64,000 bases of DNA from Novipirellula herctigrandis (GTDB lineage Bacteria; Planctomycetota; Planctomycetia; Pirellulales; Pirellulaceae). Shown piece by piece: positions 42,611 through 51,526 of the stretch. Position 1 is the stretch's first letter. Every line of letters begins with the position of its first letter. The stretch is from NCBI GenBank assembly GCA_007859835.1, contig SJPJ01000002.1, positions 204,744 through 268,743 of the forward strand, written 5' to 3'. The notes beneath the pieces are model-generated. The model had not been told where the DNA came from, ran no database searches, and was given only the letters and a program-made list of their open reading frames with translations. Position numbers and translations under genes: made by a program.

Positions 42611-44299
42611 ATGCAAGACAAGCCAGACCGAAGTGACTACCAGGACACTGAGTTTCAGCGTTTGCTAGTCGAATATGCGGACATGGTTGAACGCGGTGAC
42701 CGAGTCGATCGTGATGCGTTGGCTCGTGAGCACCCCCAGTACGCCAACTCGATTTGCGAGTTCTTAGACAACCATGTTTTGTTGCGTGCTGCGTTGGAAG
42801 ATCCAAACGACTCTGGATCTGGCAATGATTTGTTTGCGACAATCAACTCTCCCGCTGAAATGAACGGAAGTGGCAGTATCGTGTGGTCACTCGCGCGATT
42901 GAGTGAGAGCGAATACCCAGTTCAATTCGGTAACTATTCCTTGAAACGCGAAATCGACCGTGGTGGGATGGGGATTGTTTTTGAGGCATTGGACTGCAAA
43001 TTGAACCGCGTGGTTGCGTTGAAAATCATACGGTCGGGCGAATTAGCAAGCGCCGAAGAATTGCGTCGTTTCCGAGCCGAAGCAGAAGCGTCATCCGCGA
43101 TCAAACACCCCAACATTATTCCAATTTTCGAGGTAGGTGAGGTTCACGGATTGATCTATTTCACCATGGCGTTTGTCGACGGAGAGGATCTCGGAGCCCT
43201 GTTGCGCCGCCAGAGCATCGCTCCCCAGGAAGCCGCAAAGATGGTCGCAAAAGTTGCGGACGCTGTCGCAACGGCGCATCACAACGGAGTGATCCATCGC
43301 GATTTGAAGCCGTCAAATGTTCTCGTAGACCAAAAGGGTGAGCCGTTCCTGATCGATTTTGGCCTCGCTAAACAGCAGTCCCGCGAAGCACTCACTTGCA
43401 GCGGACAAATTCTCGGTACGCCGACTTACATGGCTCCCGAACAAGTAAGTGGGCGACCGATTGAAGCCCCCATGTCCTGTGATGTCTACTCGCTTGGTGC
43501 GATGCTCTATGAATTGCTGACACGCCAACCTCCATTCCGTGGCCCGACGCAATTTGACATTTTGCTACAAGTTCTCGATCGTGAACCACCGCGGCCTCGG
43601 AAACTTAACAAACAGATTCCTCGTGATTTGGAGTCGATCGTTGTACGGGCCATGGAGAAAGCCCCGTCCGAGAGATATTCTTCGGCGCGGCAATTCCAAG
43701 AAGACGTACAGCGGTTCCTTTTGGATGAGCCGATCACCCGGTCACACCCATCGATAGCCGATCGATTGCGAACATGGTGGCGTCGAGAACCGATCTTGGT
43801 CAGCCACCTGTGCGGAATTCTCTCGGTGCTTCTTATCGTCGTAGGCGCAGAGTTGGTCCGTCAAACGCCATCGCCCGATACGCAATTAAAAGTATCGCTA
43901 TTGATTGCATGGTTGGCGAGTTCTTTTTTGTTTCAGCGTTTAGCAGTCATCGATCGGATGACCGACATTGCTCATTGGACTTGGGCTGCATTTGATGTCG
44001 CAACCTACACCACGCTGATCTACTTAGCTGATTCGCCGCGAGGTTTGCTGCTTGTGGGTTATCCGATGATGATCGTTGCGAGTGGTCTTTTCTATCGCGT
44101 TCGTTTTGTCGTGTTTGTAACAACACTCTGTTCAATCGGATTTGTAATGCTTTGCGCGTTGGTTGATGACCCGATCGCCAAACGTCTTGACTTTAGCGTT
44201 ATTTACATGTCTGGTTTGGTGGTATTGGGGCTATGTCTAGTCTCAATGATCCGCCGTGTTCGGGGACTTCGCGACTACTTTGGCGGGAACGCCCCTTAA
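42611..44299 (+). CDS. Membrane Ser/Thr protein kinase
   Basis: 562 residues. N-terminal 100 residues are soluble and acidic (EYADMVERGDRVDRDALARE, a pattern often seen before planctomycete kinases). Kinase domain at about 108-375: DRGGMGIVFEA, VALKII with Lys138, HRDLKPSN at 229-236, IDFGLAKQQ, GTPTYMAPEQ. About five membrane segments fill 395-545, so no large periplasmic sensor. An RD kinase with all catalytic residues. Probably cotranscribed with the App1-like gene 19 bases upstream. Confidence 0.93.
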   Translation: MQDKPDRSDYQDTEFQRLLVEYADMVERGDRVDRDALAREHPQYANSICEFLDNHVLLRAALEDPNDSGSGNDLFATINSPAEMNGSGSIVWSLARLSESEYPVQFGNYSLKREIDRGGMGIVFEALDCKLNRVVALKIIRSGELASAEELRRFRAEAEASSAIKHPNIIPIFEVGEVHGLIYFTMAFVDGEDLGALLRRQSIAPQEAAKMVAKVADAVATAHHNGVIHRDLKPSNVLVDQKGEPFLIDFGLAKQQSREALTCSGQILGTPTYMAPEQVSGRPIEAPMSCDVYSLGAMLYELLTRQPPFRGPTQFDILLQVLDREPPRPRKLNKQIPRDLESIVVRAMEKAPSERYSSARQFQEDVQRFLLDEPITRSHPSIADRLRTWWRREPILVSHLCGILSVLLIVVGAELVRQTPSPDTQLKVSLLIAWLASSFLFQRLAVIDRMTDIAHWTWAAFDVATYTTLIYLADSPRGLLLVGYPMMIVASGLFYRVRFVVFVTTLCSIGFVMLCALVDDPIAKRLDFSVIYMSGLVVLGLCLVSMIRRVRGLRDYFGGNAP

Positions 44300-44360
44300 G
44301 CATTACGGCTAACGCATTTTCGTTTCCGCAGGCGTCGATCGTGTTCCCGACTGTGGCATG

Positions 44361-44387
44361 AATCAGAAACCCAGTTTCCGATTGATT
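44361..44387 (+). terminator. Intrinsic terminator after the kinase gene
   Basis: AATCAGAAAC (44361-44370) and GTTTCCGATT (44374-44383) pair at nine of ten positions around a CCA loop and are followed by GATTTTA. It ends right at the stop of the convergent GH97 gene. Confidence 0.5.
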
Positions 44388-46391
44388 TTACTCAGCTGGC
44401 GTTACAAATACACAATGGCCACCGCCGGGCGCCATCTTGGCATCAATTGAATCGCCTCGTCTAACGCGTATTTTTCGCACCTGGTATGCTTCGCGATTGG
44501 TTTGAAAATGTGCGTCCTCGGCGTCTTCATAAAGCGTTGCAGTGTAGATCTTATCGGGCTGAAGAAAATCGAGCTTCAAGCTTAACGTACGGCCCTGTTC
44601 ATCGGTGGCCGACGCGATAAACCAATCGTCACCGTCTCGGCGTGCGGTCGTGATAAACTCGCCAATCCGTCCGTGCAAAATCCTTGTTTCGTCCCACGTC
44701 ATCGGCAGCTTACCCAAAAACTCAAACAGGTCCGCCTTGGCCAGATAGGCTTCGGGACAATCTGGCAGAATAGAAAGCCCGGAAAAACAGATCATCACGC
44801 GAGCGGTTTCGGCGACAACGGTCGTGTCGATGTTCACAAAGACTTTTGGACGATCCCGGGCTGGGTTTTCAAGCGTGTACAAACCGTTGCACATGTCCAA
44901 CGGCCCCGCCAATTGGTTCACAAACATTTGTTCGCAAAATGCACTTGGGGAAAACGCTCGCTTTGCGTCCGATTGGGAATGACAGAACTCTCGCGTCACG
45001 TAATTCGGAAACGTGCGAACGTCACCCGATGGCGGAACCGGACCATCATGGAAATCACAAAGCAAATGGTGCTCGGCGCATTTTTGCACGATCGTTCGCG
45101 TATCGAGAACCTTTCGCTGGCCATCCCCTTTCATAAAACCATACTTGATACCAGCCGCACCCCATTTTTGGTACAGAGCCAATGTTTCATCAAAAGGATA
45201 ATTCAATCGGGCGATATCATTGAAATACAAAATGATGCCGACATCTTTTTTCTTGGCATAACGAATCAACTCGGCCACATCGGTTGGGTCTTCCCAGTTC
45301 GCTGGTGGTTGTTGGGGAACCAATTTCGGATTCTGCGGGTCGGGTTGAACAAGCAAATACGGGCGACTGGTGCGAGGATCCGATTTTGCATCGAATTCCA
45401 ATCCGTACCAACCTGCGTCCAACACCAAATAACGCACACCGTACTCGCCAGCAAAATCAATGAACCGGCGCCAACTGGGCATATCCAACCCGTAGGTGAA
45501 ACCGTCTTCGGTCGTCGCGCCCCAAGCTCGCCAATCCCACATCGCCAACCCCGGAACGATCCAATCGGGGTCTTGGATTTGACATGGTGGGTTCAGGCAC
45601 TCAAGAACTGGCGAAACAATCAGATCGCCGGGAGTATTTCCAACCAGAAAAACTCGCCAACTTGTCGCATCACCGGCTCGGATTATTGAGTCCTTGAATG
45701 TTGCTCGAAACGCATAGTCGCCCGTTTTGCTTGCCGTCAAATCGATCGGAGCAATTTGCGAGATCGCCGCTTCCATCACGGCGGCACTGCGTCCCGAAGA
45801 AAACTGAACAGTTAGCGGCAACCGTGCAGCAACGTTTTTGCTCTTGCGAAATTTGCTGAGACTTTGTGGCCCGAGCGGATCATATTCGCCGGCATAGCAC
45901 CATCCGGTTGCATCTTCGGCAAAACAAAATTCAGTCGAGTCATCCAAGAGTTTGATTTGAGCTGGCCAATTGCCTTCGGCCGGCAAACGATATCGAACCG
46001 CGATTGCATCGTTGAAGGCGCGAACTTCAATGACAAGCGTACGGCCATCGTCCCCAGGTTCAGTCAACGTCCAAGTCAATTGGTTAAAGTGGTTCCGATA
46101 TTGCGAAAATTGCCCCCACTTGGGCCTGACCAATTCGTCCATGCTGCTTTGCTGAGCGGACTTGTGAACGAGCTTTCCGATTGGCTGCGGGCCAACACTT
46201 AATCCCAAACGGCCTGCCAAAAGCATAGGCTCTCCGTTCTTCGCAACTTCCCACTGCGGCACACCATCAACAATCTGCAGAGATCCTACAAGACTCTCAT
46301 CGGGACTAGCAATCTTGACGGTTTCGGCCCATCCCTTCGATGAAAGACAAAGAACTGCTGCGAGGAAAATGGTGGCAAAGAAAGACTTCAT
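44388..46391 (-). CDS. Glycoside hydrolase family 97 (alpha-glucosidase/galactosidase-like)
   Basis: 667 residues from ATG 46391, which opens a clean signal peptide (MKSFFATIFLAAVLCLSSKG, cleavage after WAE). GH97 N-terminal beta domain precedes the barrel: VRYLVLDAGWYGLEF, GIILYFNDI, LLCDFHDGPVPPSGDVRTFP and NYVTREFCHS, then NQLAGPLDMCNG. GH97 enzymes split alpha-glucosides or alpha-galactosides in the periplasm; which type is unclear here. Single gene with a 17-bp tandem repeat in its leader. Confidence 0.92.
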   Translation of the reverse strand: MKSFFATIFLAAVLCLSSKGWAETVKIASPDESLVGSLQIVDGVPQWEVAKNGEPMLLAGRLGLSVGPQPIGKLVHKSAQQSSMDELVRPKWGQFSQYRNHFNQLTWTLTEPGDDGRTLVIEVRAFNDAIAVRYRLPAEGNWPAQIKLLDDSTEFCFAEDATGWCYAGEYDPLGPQSLSKFRKSKNVAARLPLTVQFSSGRSAAVMEAAISQIAPIDLTASKTGDYAFRATFKDSIIRAGDATSWRVFLVGNTPGDLIVSPVLECLNPPCQIQDPDWIVPGLAMWDWRAWGATTEDGFTYGLDMPSWRRFIDFAGEYGVRYLVLDAGWYGLEFDAKSDPRTSRPYLLVQPDPQNPKLVPQQPPANWEDPTDVAELIRYAKKKDVGIILYFNDIARLNYPFDETLALYQKWGAAGIKYGFMKGDGQRKVLDTRTIVQKCAEHHLLCDFHDGPVPPSGDVRTFPNYVTREFCHSQSDAKRAFSPSAFCEQMFVNQLAGPLDMCNGLYTLENPARDRPKVFVNIDTTVVAETARVMICFSGLSILPDCPEAYLAKADLFEFLGKLPMTWDETRILHGRIGEFITTARRDGDDWFIASATDEQGRTLSLKLDFLQPDKIYTATLYEDAEDAHFQTNREAYQVRKIRVRRGDSIDAKMAPGGGHCVFVTPAE

Positions 46392-46457
46392 TAGTGAGCT
46401 TCTATAGGTGAGAGTAAGGCAGGTTTTCATCGATGGTGAAAGGCAAATGTGAGCCGT

Positions 46458-46488
46458 ATTCACTGGGCTCGCTAATTCACTGGGCTCG
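46458..46488 (-). repeat. 14-bp direct repeat with 17-bp period
   Basis: ATTCACTGGGCTCG occurs at 46458-46471 and again at 46475-46488. It lies 67-97 bases upstream of the GH97 start codon, in the region expected to hold promoter or operator. Confidence 0.75.
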
Positions 46489-46565
46489 GAAAGCAAGCAA
46501 CGTCTCAGTAGGGTCAGTGCAACCGCATGGCAAAATTTCGCTGGAACAATCCCTCAACTTGCGAA

Positions 46566-47915
46566 CTAAGACGATGGACATGACCACATCACCTTAAAAC
46601 CTTCGTCGGTGAGCCATTGAACAACTTCGTCAACCGATCGTTCATCAGTGACCGGGAATTGCTCGCCCAAGCATGCTTCCTCTTGTTCACTGTAGCCACC
46701 GGGTGCGGTCGAGGAACCGGCACTCATTTGAGTGATACAGATTCGTGCTAGTTCGCCACGGAGCTTTGCGGGTTCACGTGTCGACAAAACCAATTCGGCA
46801 TCAGGAAACGCAAGCCGGCAAATGCAGTACATTCGCACCAACATCTCGTCCGAAATTTTGTATGGGATCGAAAAATTATCAGGAGCCTCGTGAATCCGTG
46901 GCAAACTGATTGCGAGTTTCAAATCGGGGAAACGGTCCTTCAAGTAAGCGGCATGACGCAGCATTGCGGTCACATCTTTCACTGGGTCGGCTAACCCCAA
47001 CAATACTCCTACGCCAACTCGTGAGATCCCCGCTTCGGCGGCTCGTTCGGGGGCTTCCAATCGCCAATGGAACGACGCTTTGGGACCACGAATGTGGACC
47101 GTTTCATAAACCGCTTCGTCGTATGTCTCTTGATACAACGTCACGCTCTTTGCCCCCGCCTCGACCATCGCTGCATACGATTGGGTCGACTGAGCCGCGA
47201 TTTCAATCCCGACCTGCAAACCGTCTTGGTCGAGTCCATTGATGAGTTCGCAAAAATATCCGGTCGACGTACGACTAGGGTAGTCGCCCGCCACGATCAA
47301 TTGATGTTCGAAACCCCGCCGCTTCAAAATTTGCGACTGCTGGACCACTTGATCCAATTCCAAATGCGTCCGATTGATTTGCATCGGATACCGAAAACCG
47401 CAGTACGTGCAATGGTTGACGCATTGGCTTGAAACATACACCGGCGCATAAACAACCATGCGACGTTTTGCCTCACTATTTTCTGCTTCAGACACCGTGA
47501 AATGCTCATCCGTGATCCGCTTTGCTTCGGCAGTCAATTGGACGAGCGGATAATCCGAGTCGAACCAAGCGGATAGACTTGCTATCGCAGGCGAATCCAA
47601 CAAAGTGCCACGAATGGCCTTAAGCGGCTGACGTGGGGAGCGAGCCTTCCCGTCACGCAATTGATTGGCATGAAGGTCCAACTCGTCTACTAAGGCTTGG
47701 TCCTGCTTGCTGAGTTTGCCGCGATGTTCGTTTCTCAATTGATAACGCCAACGATCAAGCTGTTCAGCTAACCCGTTTCGATCCGCGGCGGACGCATCGC
47801 CGTCGAGCATCGCCTCGACTTTTTCAATCAAATCTAGACGATGTTCGGCATGATGGTCAGTCTTTTTGATCCATTCGATGGAGTGGGTCAAATTGGTAGG
47901 CGTCGAGGCGGTCAT
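46566..47915 (-). CDS. ThiH-like radical SAM tyrosine lyase (2-iminoacetate synthase)
   Basis: 449 residues from ATG 47915. The 4Fe-4S motif CVNHCTYCGF matches the ThiH/HydG group. GFEHQLIVAGDYPSRTSTGY, VTLYQETYDEAVYETVH and the terminal MSAGSSTAPGGYS are also typical. ThiH cleaves tyrosine to dehydroglycine for thiazole synthesis. HydG has an extra C-terminal Cys-rich cluster, absent here (only a final WSCPSS), so ThiH is preferred. The first 110 residues are a longer N-terminus than E. coli ThiH. No other thiamine or hydrogenase gene is nearby. Confidence 0.82.
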   Translation of the reverse strand: MTASTPTNLTHSIEWIKKTDHHAEHRLDLIEKVEAMLDGDASAADRNGLAEQLDRWRYQLRNEHRGKLSKQDQALVDELDLHANQLRDGKARSPRQPLKAIRGTLLDSPAIASLSAWFDSDYPLVQLTAEAKRITDEHFTVSEAENSEAKRRMVVYAPVYVSSQCVNHCTYCGFRYPMQINRTHLELDQVVQQSQILKRRGFEHQLIVAGDYPSRTSTGYFCELINGLDQDGLQVGIEIAAQSTQSYAAMVEAGAKSVTLYQETYDEAVYETVHIRGPKASFHWRLEAPERAAEAGISRVGVGVLLGLADPVKDVTAMLRHAAYLKDRFPDLKLAISLPRIHEAPDNFSIPYKISDEMLVRMYCICRLAFPDAELVLSTREPAKLRGELARICITQMSAGSSTAPGGYSEQEEACLGEQFPVTDERSVDEVVQWLTDEGFKVMWSCPSS

Positions 47916-47981
47916 TGGATCTTTCAAGAAGTTTGAGTCAACATCCGTCTAGCCTAGCGACTGATTCAAAATTTGTCAGCG

Positions 47982-48401
47982 TCACGACGCATAAACGAAA
48001 TCGATCGGTGCGTCGATTTCCGGATGAAGACTTTGATGGACAGGGCATTGCCGCGCAGCTGCTTCAATCCTTTCTCGCATTTTGAGGTCGTCCACTCGTC
48101 CAGCCGGGACGGTCACAACCGTAGCCAAGCGTCCGATTCGGCGAACCGGGTCAGCGGCCATCTCTTTGGTGACACTAACGGTGGTGTCAGTCAGATCCAC
48201 TTTGTGTCGTTCCGAAACCAAGCCCATAATCGTCAACAAGCAAGTGCCTAGCGCGGTCGCAACCAAATCGGTGGGCGAAAAGTCGGCCCCCGATCCGCCG
48301 TTGTCGACCGGTGCATCGGTCGACAACACACTGCCGCTTGGCCCATGAGTTGCCTGGGCGCGAAGGACTCCGAGATAGACCGCTTGGATGTTGACTGACA
48401 T
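47982..48401 (-). CDS. OsmC-like peroxiredoxin family protein
   Basis: 139 residues. Conserved SPTDLVATALGTCLLTIMGL carries the first redox Cys and QCPVHQSL the second. OsmC/Ohr proteins reduce organic peroxides with dihydrolipoyl or thiol donors, using these two cysteines. Cytoplasmic. Lies between ThiH-like and VWA genes, all on the minus strand, with separate spacers. Confidence 0.9.
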   Translation of the reverse strand: MSVNIQAVYLGVLRAQATHGPSGSVLSTDAPVDNGGSGADFSPTDLVATALGTCLLTIMGLVSERHKVDLTDTTVSVTKEMAADPVRRIGRLATVVTVPAGRVDDLKMRERIEAAARQCPVHQSLHPEIDAPIDFVYAS

Positions 48402-48510
48402 GGTATGGATTCGCCAAGAAAATGGTTAAGAAACGTGCTTCATCGAATCAACAACTTAGACCATTTCCAGCGATCGCAGTAGGCCGCAAACGCCTCGCCT
48501 GCGTTCCCGC

Positions 48511-50115
48511 CTAATGGCTTAATTCGGAGGCACTTTGCACTAAATCGACAAACTCGCCACGCAGTCCATGTTTGTCGGGGCCGCGTGATGAAGCGGCCAC
48601 AGCAACAACATCCGCATAGGACCAATTCCCGCGATACTCACTTCCGCGTAGTAACATGCCGAAACCAGCAACGGCGGCAGCGAATTGGAATTCACGGTCT
48701 GCCGATTCAAATGTACCACCATCGTCCATGATCGGCTTTTCCATCAACCGGCTGACCGATTGCCCTGGAATCTTGTAGCGAAGCTTAATCGTCAATGTTT
48801 CGCCGCTGGATACGTTGTTGGTCACTTCGCGGGCTTGCTGGTACTTTAACGGATCGACACTCGTAGTCTGCGTTTCCCCTTCGTTTCCGCTTGGAGCAAT
48901 TTCGTATAAAGCGGTCACCGTATGCCCGGCACCAATTTCGCCCGCATCTTTTTTGTCATCGTTAAAATCTTCGTTTCGCATTAGGCGATTTTCATAGCCG
49001 ATCAATCGGTACGAAGAAACCAACTGCGGATTGAACTCGATTTGAATTTTGACATCCTTAGCGATGGTCGTCAGCGTTCCCGACAATTGATCCACCAACA
49101 CCTTCCGTGCTTCGTTTGCGGAATCAATGAACGCGTAGTTTCCGTCCCCTCGCCCGGTAAGTTGTTCAAGCATTGCGTCATTGAAATTACCCATGCCAAA
49201 TCCGAGCACACTAAGATCAATACCACTCTTGGATTCCTTTTCGATCAACCGCATCAACTCATCCGAACTACGGGTTCCGACATTAAAATCGCCATCGGTG
49301 CAAAGCAACACGCGATTCGTCCCACCGGGAATAAAATGATCGCGAGCGGTTTGGTAAGCCAGCCGAATTCCATCGCCGCCGTTCGTTGATCCACCAGCAT
49401 CGAGACGGTCCAGTGCCATACGAATCGTTGCCGCTTCATTCGCCGGAGTGCTGTCGAGGACCAAACCGGCTGAACCGGCATAAGTGACGACAGCGATCGA
49501 ATCATTCTCGTTGAGTTGCTCAAGCAGCATTCGCATCCCTTGCTTCAGTAGCGGCAACTTATTGGGCTGGTTCATCGAGCCAGACGTATCAAGGAGCAAC
49601 ACGAGGTTTGTCGCCGGGCGTTTATCTCGATCGATTTCGTAACCCTTAATGGCGACACGAACGAGACGATGGCTTTCGTTCCAAGGGCAATCCGCAATCG
49701 CAACATGGGCCGCAAAAGGATCGTCTTGGTCGGACGTGGGAGCTGCGTAGGCGTAAGAGAAATAGTTGATCAATTCTTCGATGCGAACCGCATCAGGTCG
49801 TGGCAACTGACGGATCCCGGTGATGTATTGCCGCACTTTGCTATAAGACGCAGTATCGACATCAATCGAAAACGTGCTCAGCGGGTTAGCGGAAACGGAC
49901 AAAAAGGGGTTTTCGACGATTCGATCGTGACGATCACCCTGCGGATCCATGGCGGAGTTGTCGATCGGTTCGTCGAGAAACGCATCTTGGGAAAGCGGGG
50001 CTCGGGTGGAACTCTCAACCGCCATCCTATCGCCGATCGTCATGGGACCACTCTCCTGTCCACAGCCAGATAAGAAGAAGGCAAAGAGTACGAATGTAAA
50101 GATTGGGGGTCGCAT
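48511..50115 (-). CDS. VWA-domain lipoprotein (YfbK-like)
   Basis: 534 residues from ATG 50115, opening with a lipoprotein signal MRPPIFTFVLFAFFLSGC; Cys18 would be lipidated. NPFLSVSANPLSTFSIDVDT is the YfbK N-domain. The VWA MIDAS motif is LLLDTSGSMNQP, completed by TDGDFN. A DUF3520-like C-terminal part (FNDDKKDAGEIGAGHTVTAL, KLRYKIPG) follows. Likely binds a partner through a metal ion at the outer or inner membrane; the exact job is unknown. Confidence 0.88.
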   Translation of the reverse strand: MRPPIFTFVLFAFFLSGCGQESGPMTIGDRMAVESSTRAPLSQDAFLDEPIDNSAMDPQGDRHDRIVENPFLSVSANPLSTFSIDVDTASYSKVRQYITGIRQLPRPDAVRIEELINYFSYAYAAPTSDQDDPFAAHVAIADCPWNESHRLVRVAIKGYEIDRDKRPATNLVLLLDTSGSMNQPNKLPLLKQGMRMLLEQLNENDSIAVVTYAGSAGLVLDSTPANEAATIRMALDRLDAGGSTNGGDGIRLAYQTARDHFIPGGTNRVLLCTDGDFNVGTRSSDELMRLIEKESKSGIDLSVLGFGMGNFNDAMLEQLTGRGDGNYAFIDSANEARKVLVDQLSGTLTTIAKDVKIQIEFNPQLVSSYRLIGYENRLMRNEDFNDDKKDAGEIGAGHTVTALYEIAPSGNEGETQTTSVDPLKYQQAREVTNNVSSGETLTIKLRYKIPGQSVSRLMEKPIMDDGGTFESADREFQFAAAVAGFGMLLRGSEYRGNWSYADVVAVAASSRGPDKHGLRGEFVDLVQSASELSH

Positions 50116-50211
50116 CGTGATCTCCGGTGTGTGTGAGTGGCAGTCAATCGCTCGGCGATTACCAACTATATAGACGACGCGTCGGCTTGCTGTTTGGATT
50201 CCACAATCCAA

Positions 50212-51450
50212 TCATTTTTCTCTTTTTCTATATTTCTCCACGCGTTCACTTACTCCGGGAATCAGCTTCGCAGCATTCTTCCAGTACAGATTTTCAAGCA
50301 CTTCATCGGGCAGTTTAATGCCCGTGATCGCCCACATCCCTTGCGGTGGCGGCACCTTTTCGCTGTAGGGGAATGACTCGTCTTTGGTTTCAAAAAATCG
50401 CCAGTAATACCTCAACCGCTGCTCGGGCCATGGGCCGTCGGTTCCAAACAGGACTCTATCGGAATAACGAACATAGAATTGATGGGACGTGTAGGGTTGT
50501 CGACCTAATTCCGAAATTCTCGATGCCGAGTCAACGTACAGATTGGGATAGCGATCGAGCCATTGGCCGACTGTCTTTAAGTCTTCGGAGCTATTTGCCA
50601 AGTGAGCCCCAATGAAATTTGTATTCGGATGTCGCGCAATCACTCGATTGCGAGCGGCCAACAGCGATTCACGCGATGGAAAACCATCACCATAGAAGCT
50701 CCAATCGGGATGGCGGTTGAGTTCTTCCCAACGTTCATTTGATTCGTCAACCCGTTCAAAGAAAGCAGCGGGGTCCGCAGTATGAATCAGCACGGGAATC
50801 CCAAGTTCGCCGCACGCCGACCAAATGGGATCCCAACGCGGGTCATCGATTTCCATCAGCGATCCGTCCGGGTTTCGATATCCGAGTCCAAACCGCTTAA
50901 AAATCTTCAAACCGCTGATCCCGCCGACTGCGGCCTCGCGGATCTTGTCCGCCGTTCGCTCCGCAAACCCGTTTTCGTGGCACGCCCAGGTTGACGGATC
51001 CTCGTCGGTCCCCGAACCTTTCCAATCAATGTGGGCAAAAACCACGAAACGATCGCGGTAAAGATCCCAAAGATTGTTGCGATGTTCGATCAGTTGGTCG
51101 CCAAGTTTCCCGTCGAGCGAGACACAAACGGCAATATTATTTCGATCCATCAAGCCAACAAAATCATTAAGTGCTTTTTTGTTGCCATGTAGCTTGTAGT
51201 GAAGATGCGTGTGAACGTCGACGCAAGGGGATTTGGCGTTACCAATCCGATGAGATTCCGTTTTCAATTGGCTCTTGGGGCAAAAATTCCTCAGCAGCAA
51301 CTCGTGTCCATCCCTACCATCCAAAGTCGCCGGATCAACCAAGGATGGCTCTTGAGCCGAAGCGATCAACGAATTCAGGGTGATAACGACGATCCATCCC
51401 ATACGCATCGTGGCCGAGGCTGTTTTCTTTCGCGTCAAGGTAGCAGTCAC
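50212..51450 (-). CDS. Secreted amidohydrolase (Amidohydro_2)
   Basis: 412 residues from GTG 51450, which has GGAG nine bases upstream; TTG 51480 and ATG 51408 are alternatives. A signal peptide follows (GWIVVITLNSLIASAQ). TIM-barrel metal site: CVDVHTHLHYKL, then VFAHIDWKG, VLIHTADPAAF, FIGAHLANSS, and VLFGTDGPWPE with the catalytic Asp. Family members act on amides or decarboxylate aromatic acids; the substrate is unknown. Divergent from the sensor kinase gene. Confidence 0.82.
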   Translation of the reverse strand: MTATLTRKKTASATMRMGWIVVITLNSLIASAQEPSLVDPATLDGRDGHELLLRNFCPKSQLKTESHRIGNAKSPCVDVHTHLHYKLHGNKKALNDFVGLMDRNNIAVCVSLDGKLGDQLIEHRNNLWDLYRDRFVVFAHIDWKGSGTDEDPSTWACHENGFAERTADKIREAAVGGISGLKIFKRFGLGYRNPDGSLMEIDDPRWDPIWSACGELGIPVLIHTADPAAFFERVDESNERWEELNRHPDWSFYGDGFPSRESLLAARNRVIARHPNTNFIGAHLANSSEDLKTVGQWLDRYPNLYVDSASRISELGRQPYTSHQFYVRYSDRVLFGTDGPWPEQRLRYYWRFFETKDESFPYSEKVPPPQGMWAITGIKLPDEVLENLYWKNAAKLIPGVSERVEKYRKREK

Positions 51451-51526
51451 GGCAAGATTCTCCGTTACAATAAAGGTCAATGAACTTCAGTAAATTCTGT
51501 GTGTATTGCTTTCAGGACGAACGCCG

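Noticed and set aside
44673..45689. 338-codon plus-strand frame inside the GH97 gene
   Set aside because: Antisense to a well-supported GH97 gene, with no domain or ribosome site.
46566..47915. HydG assignment
   Set aside because: The C-terminal Cys cluster of HydG is missing and no hydrogenase genes are present.
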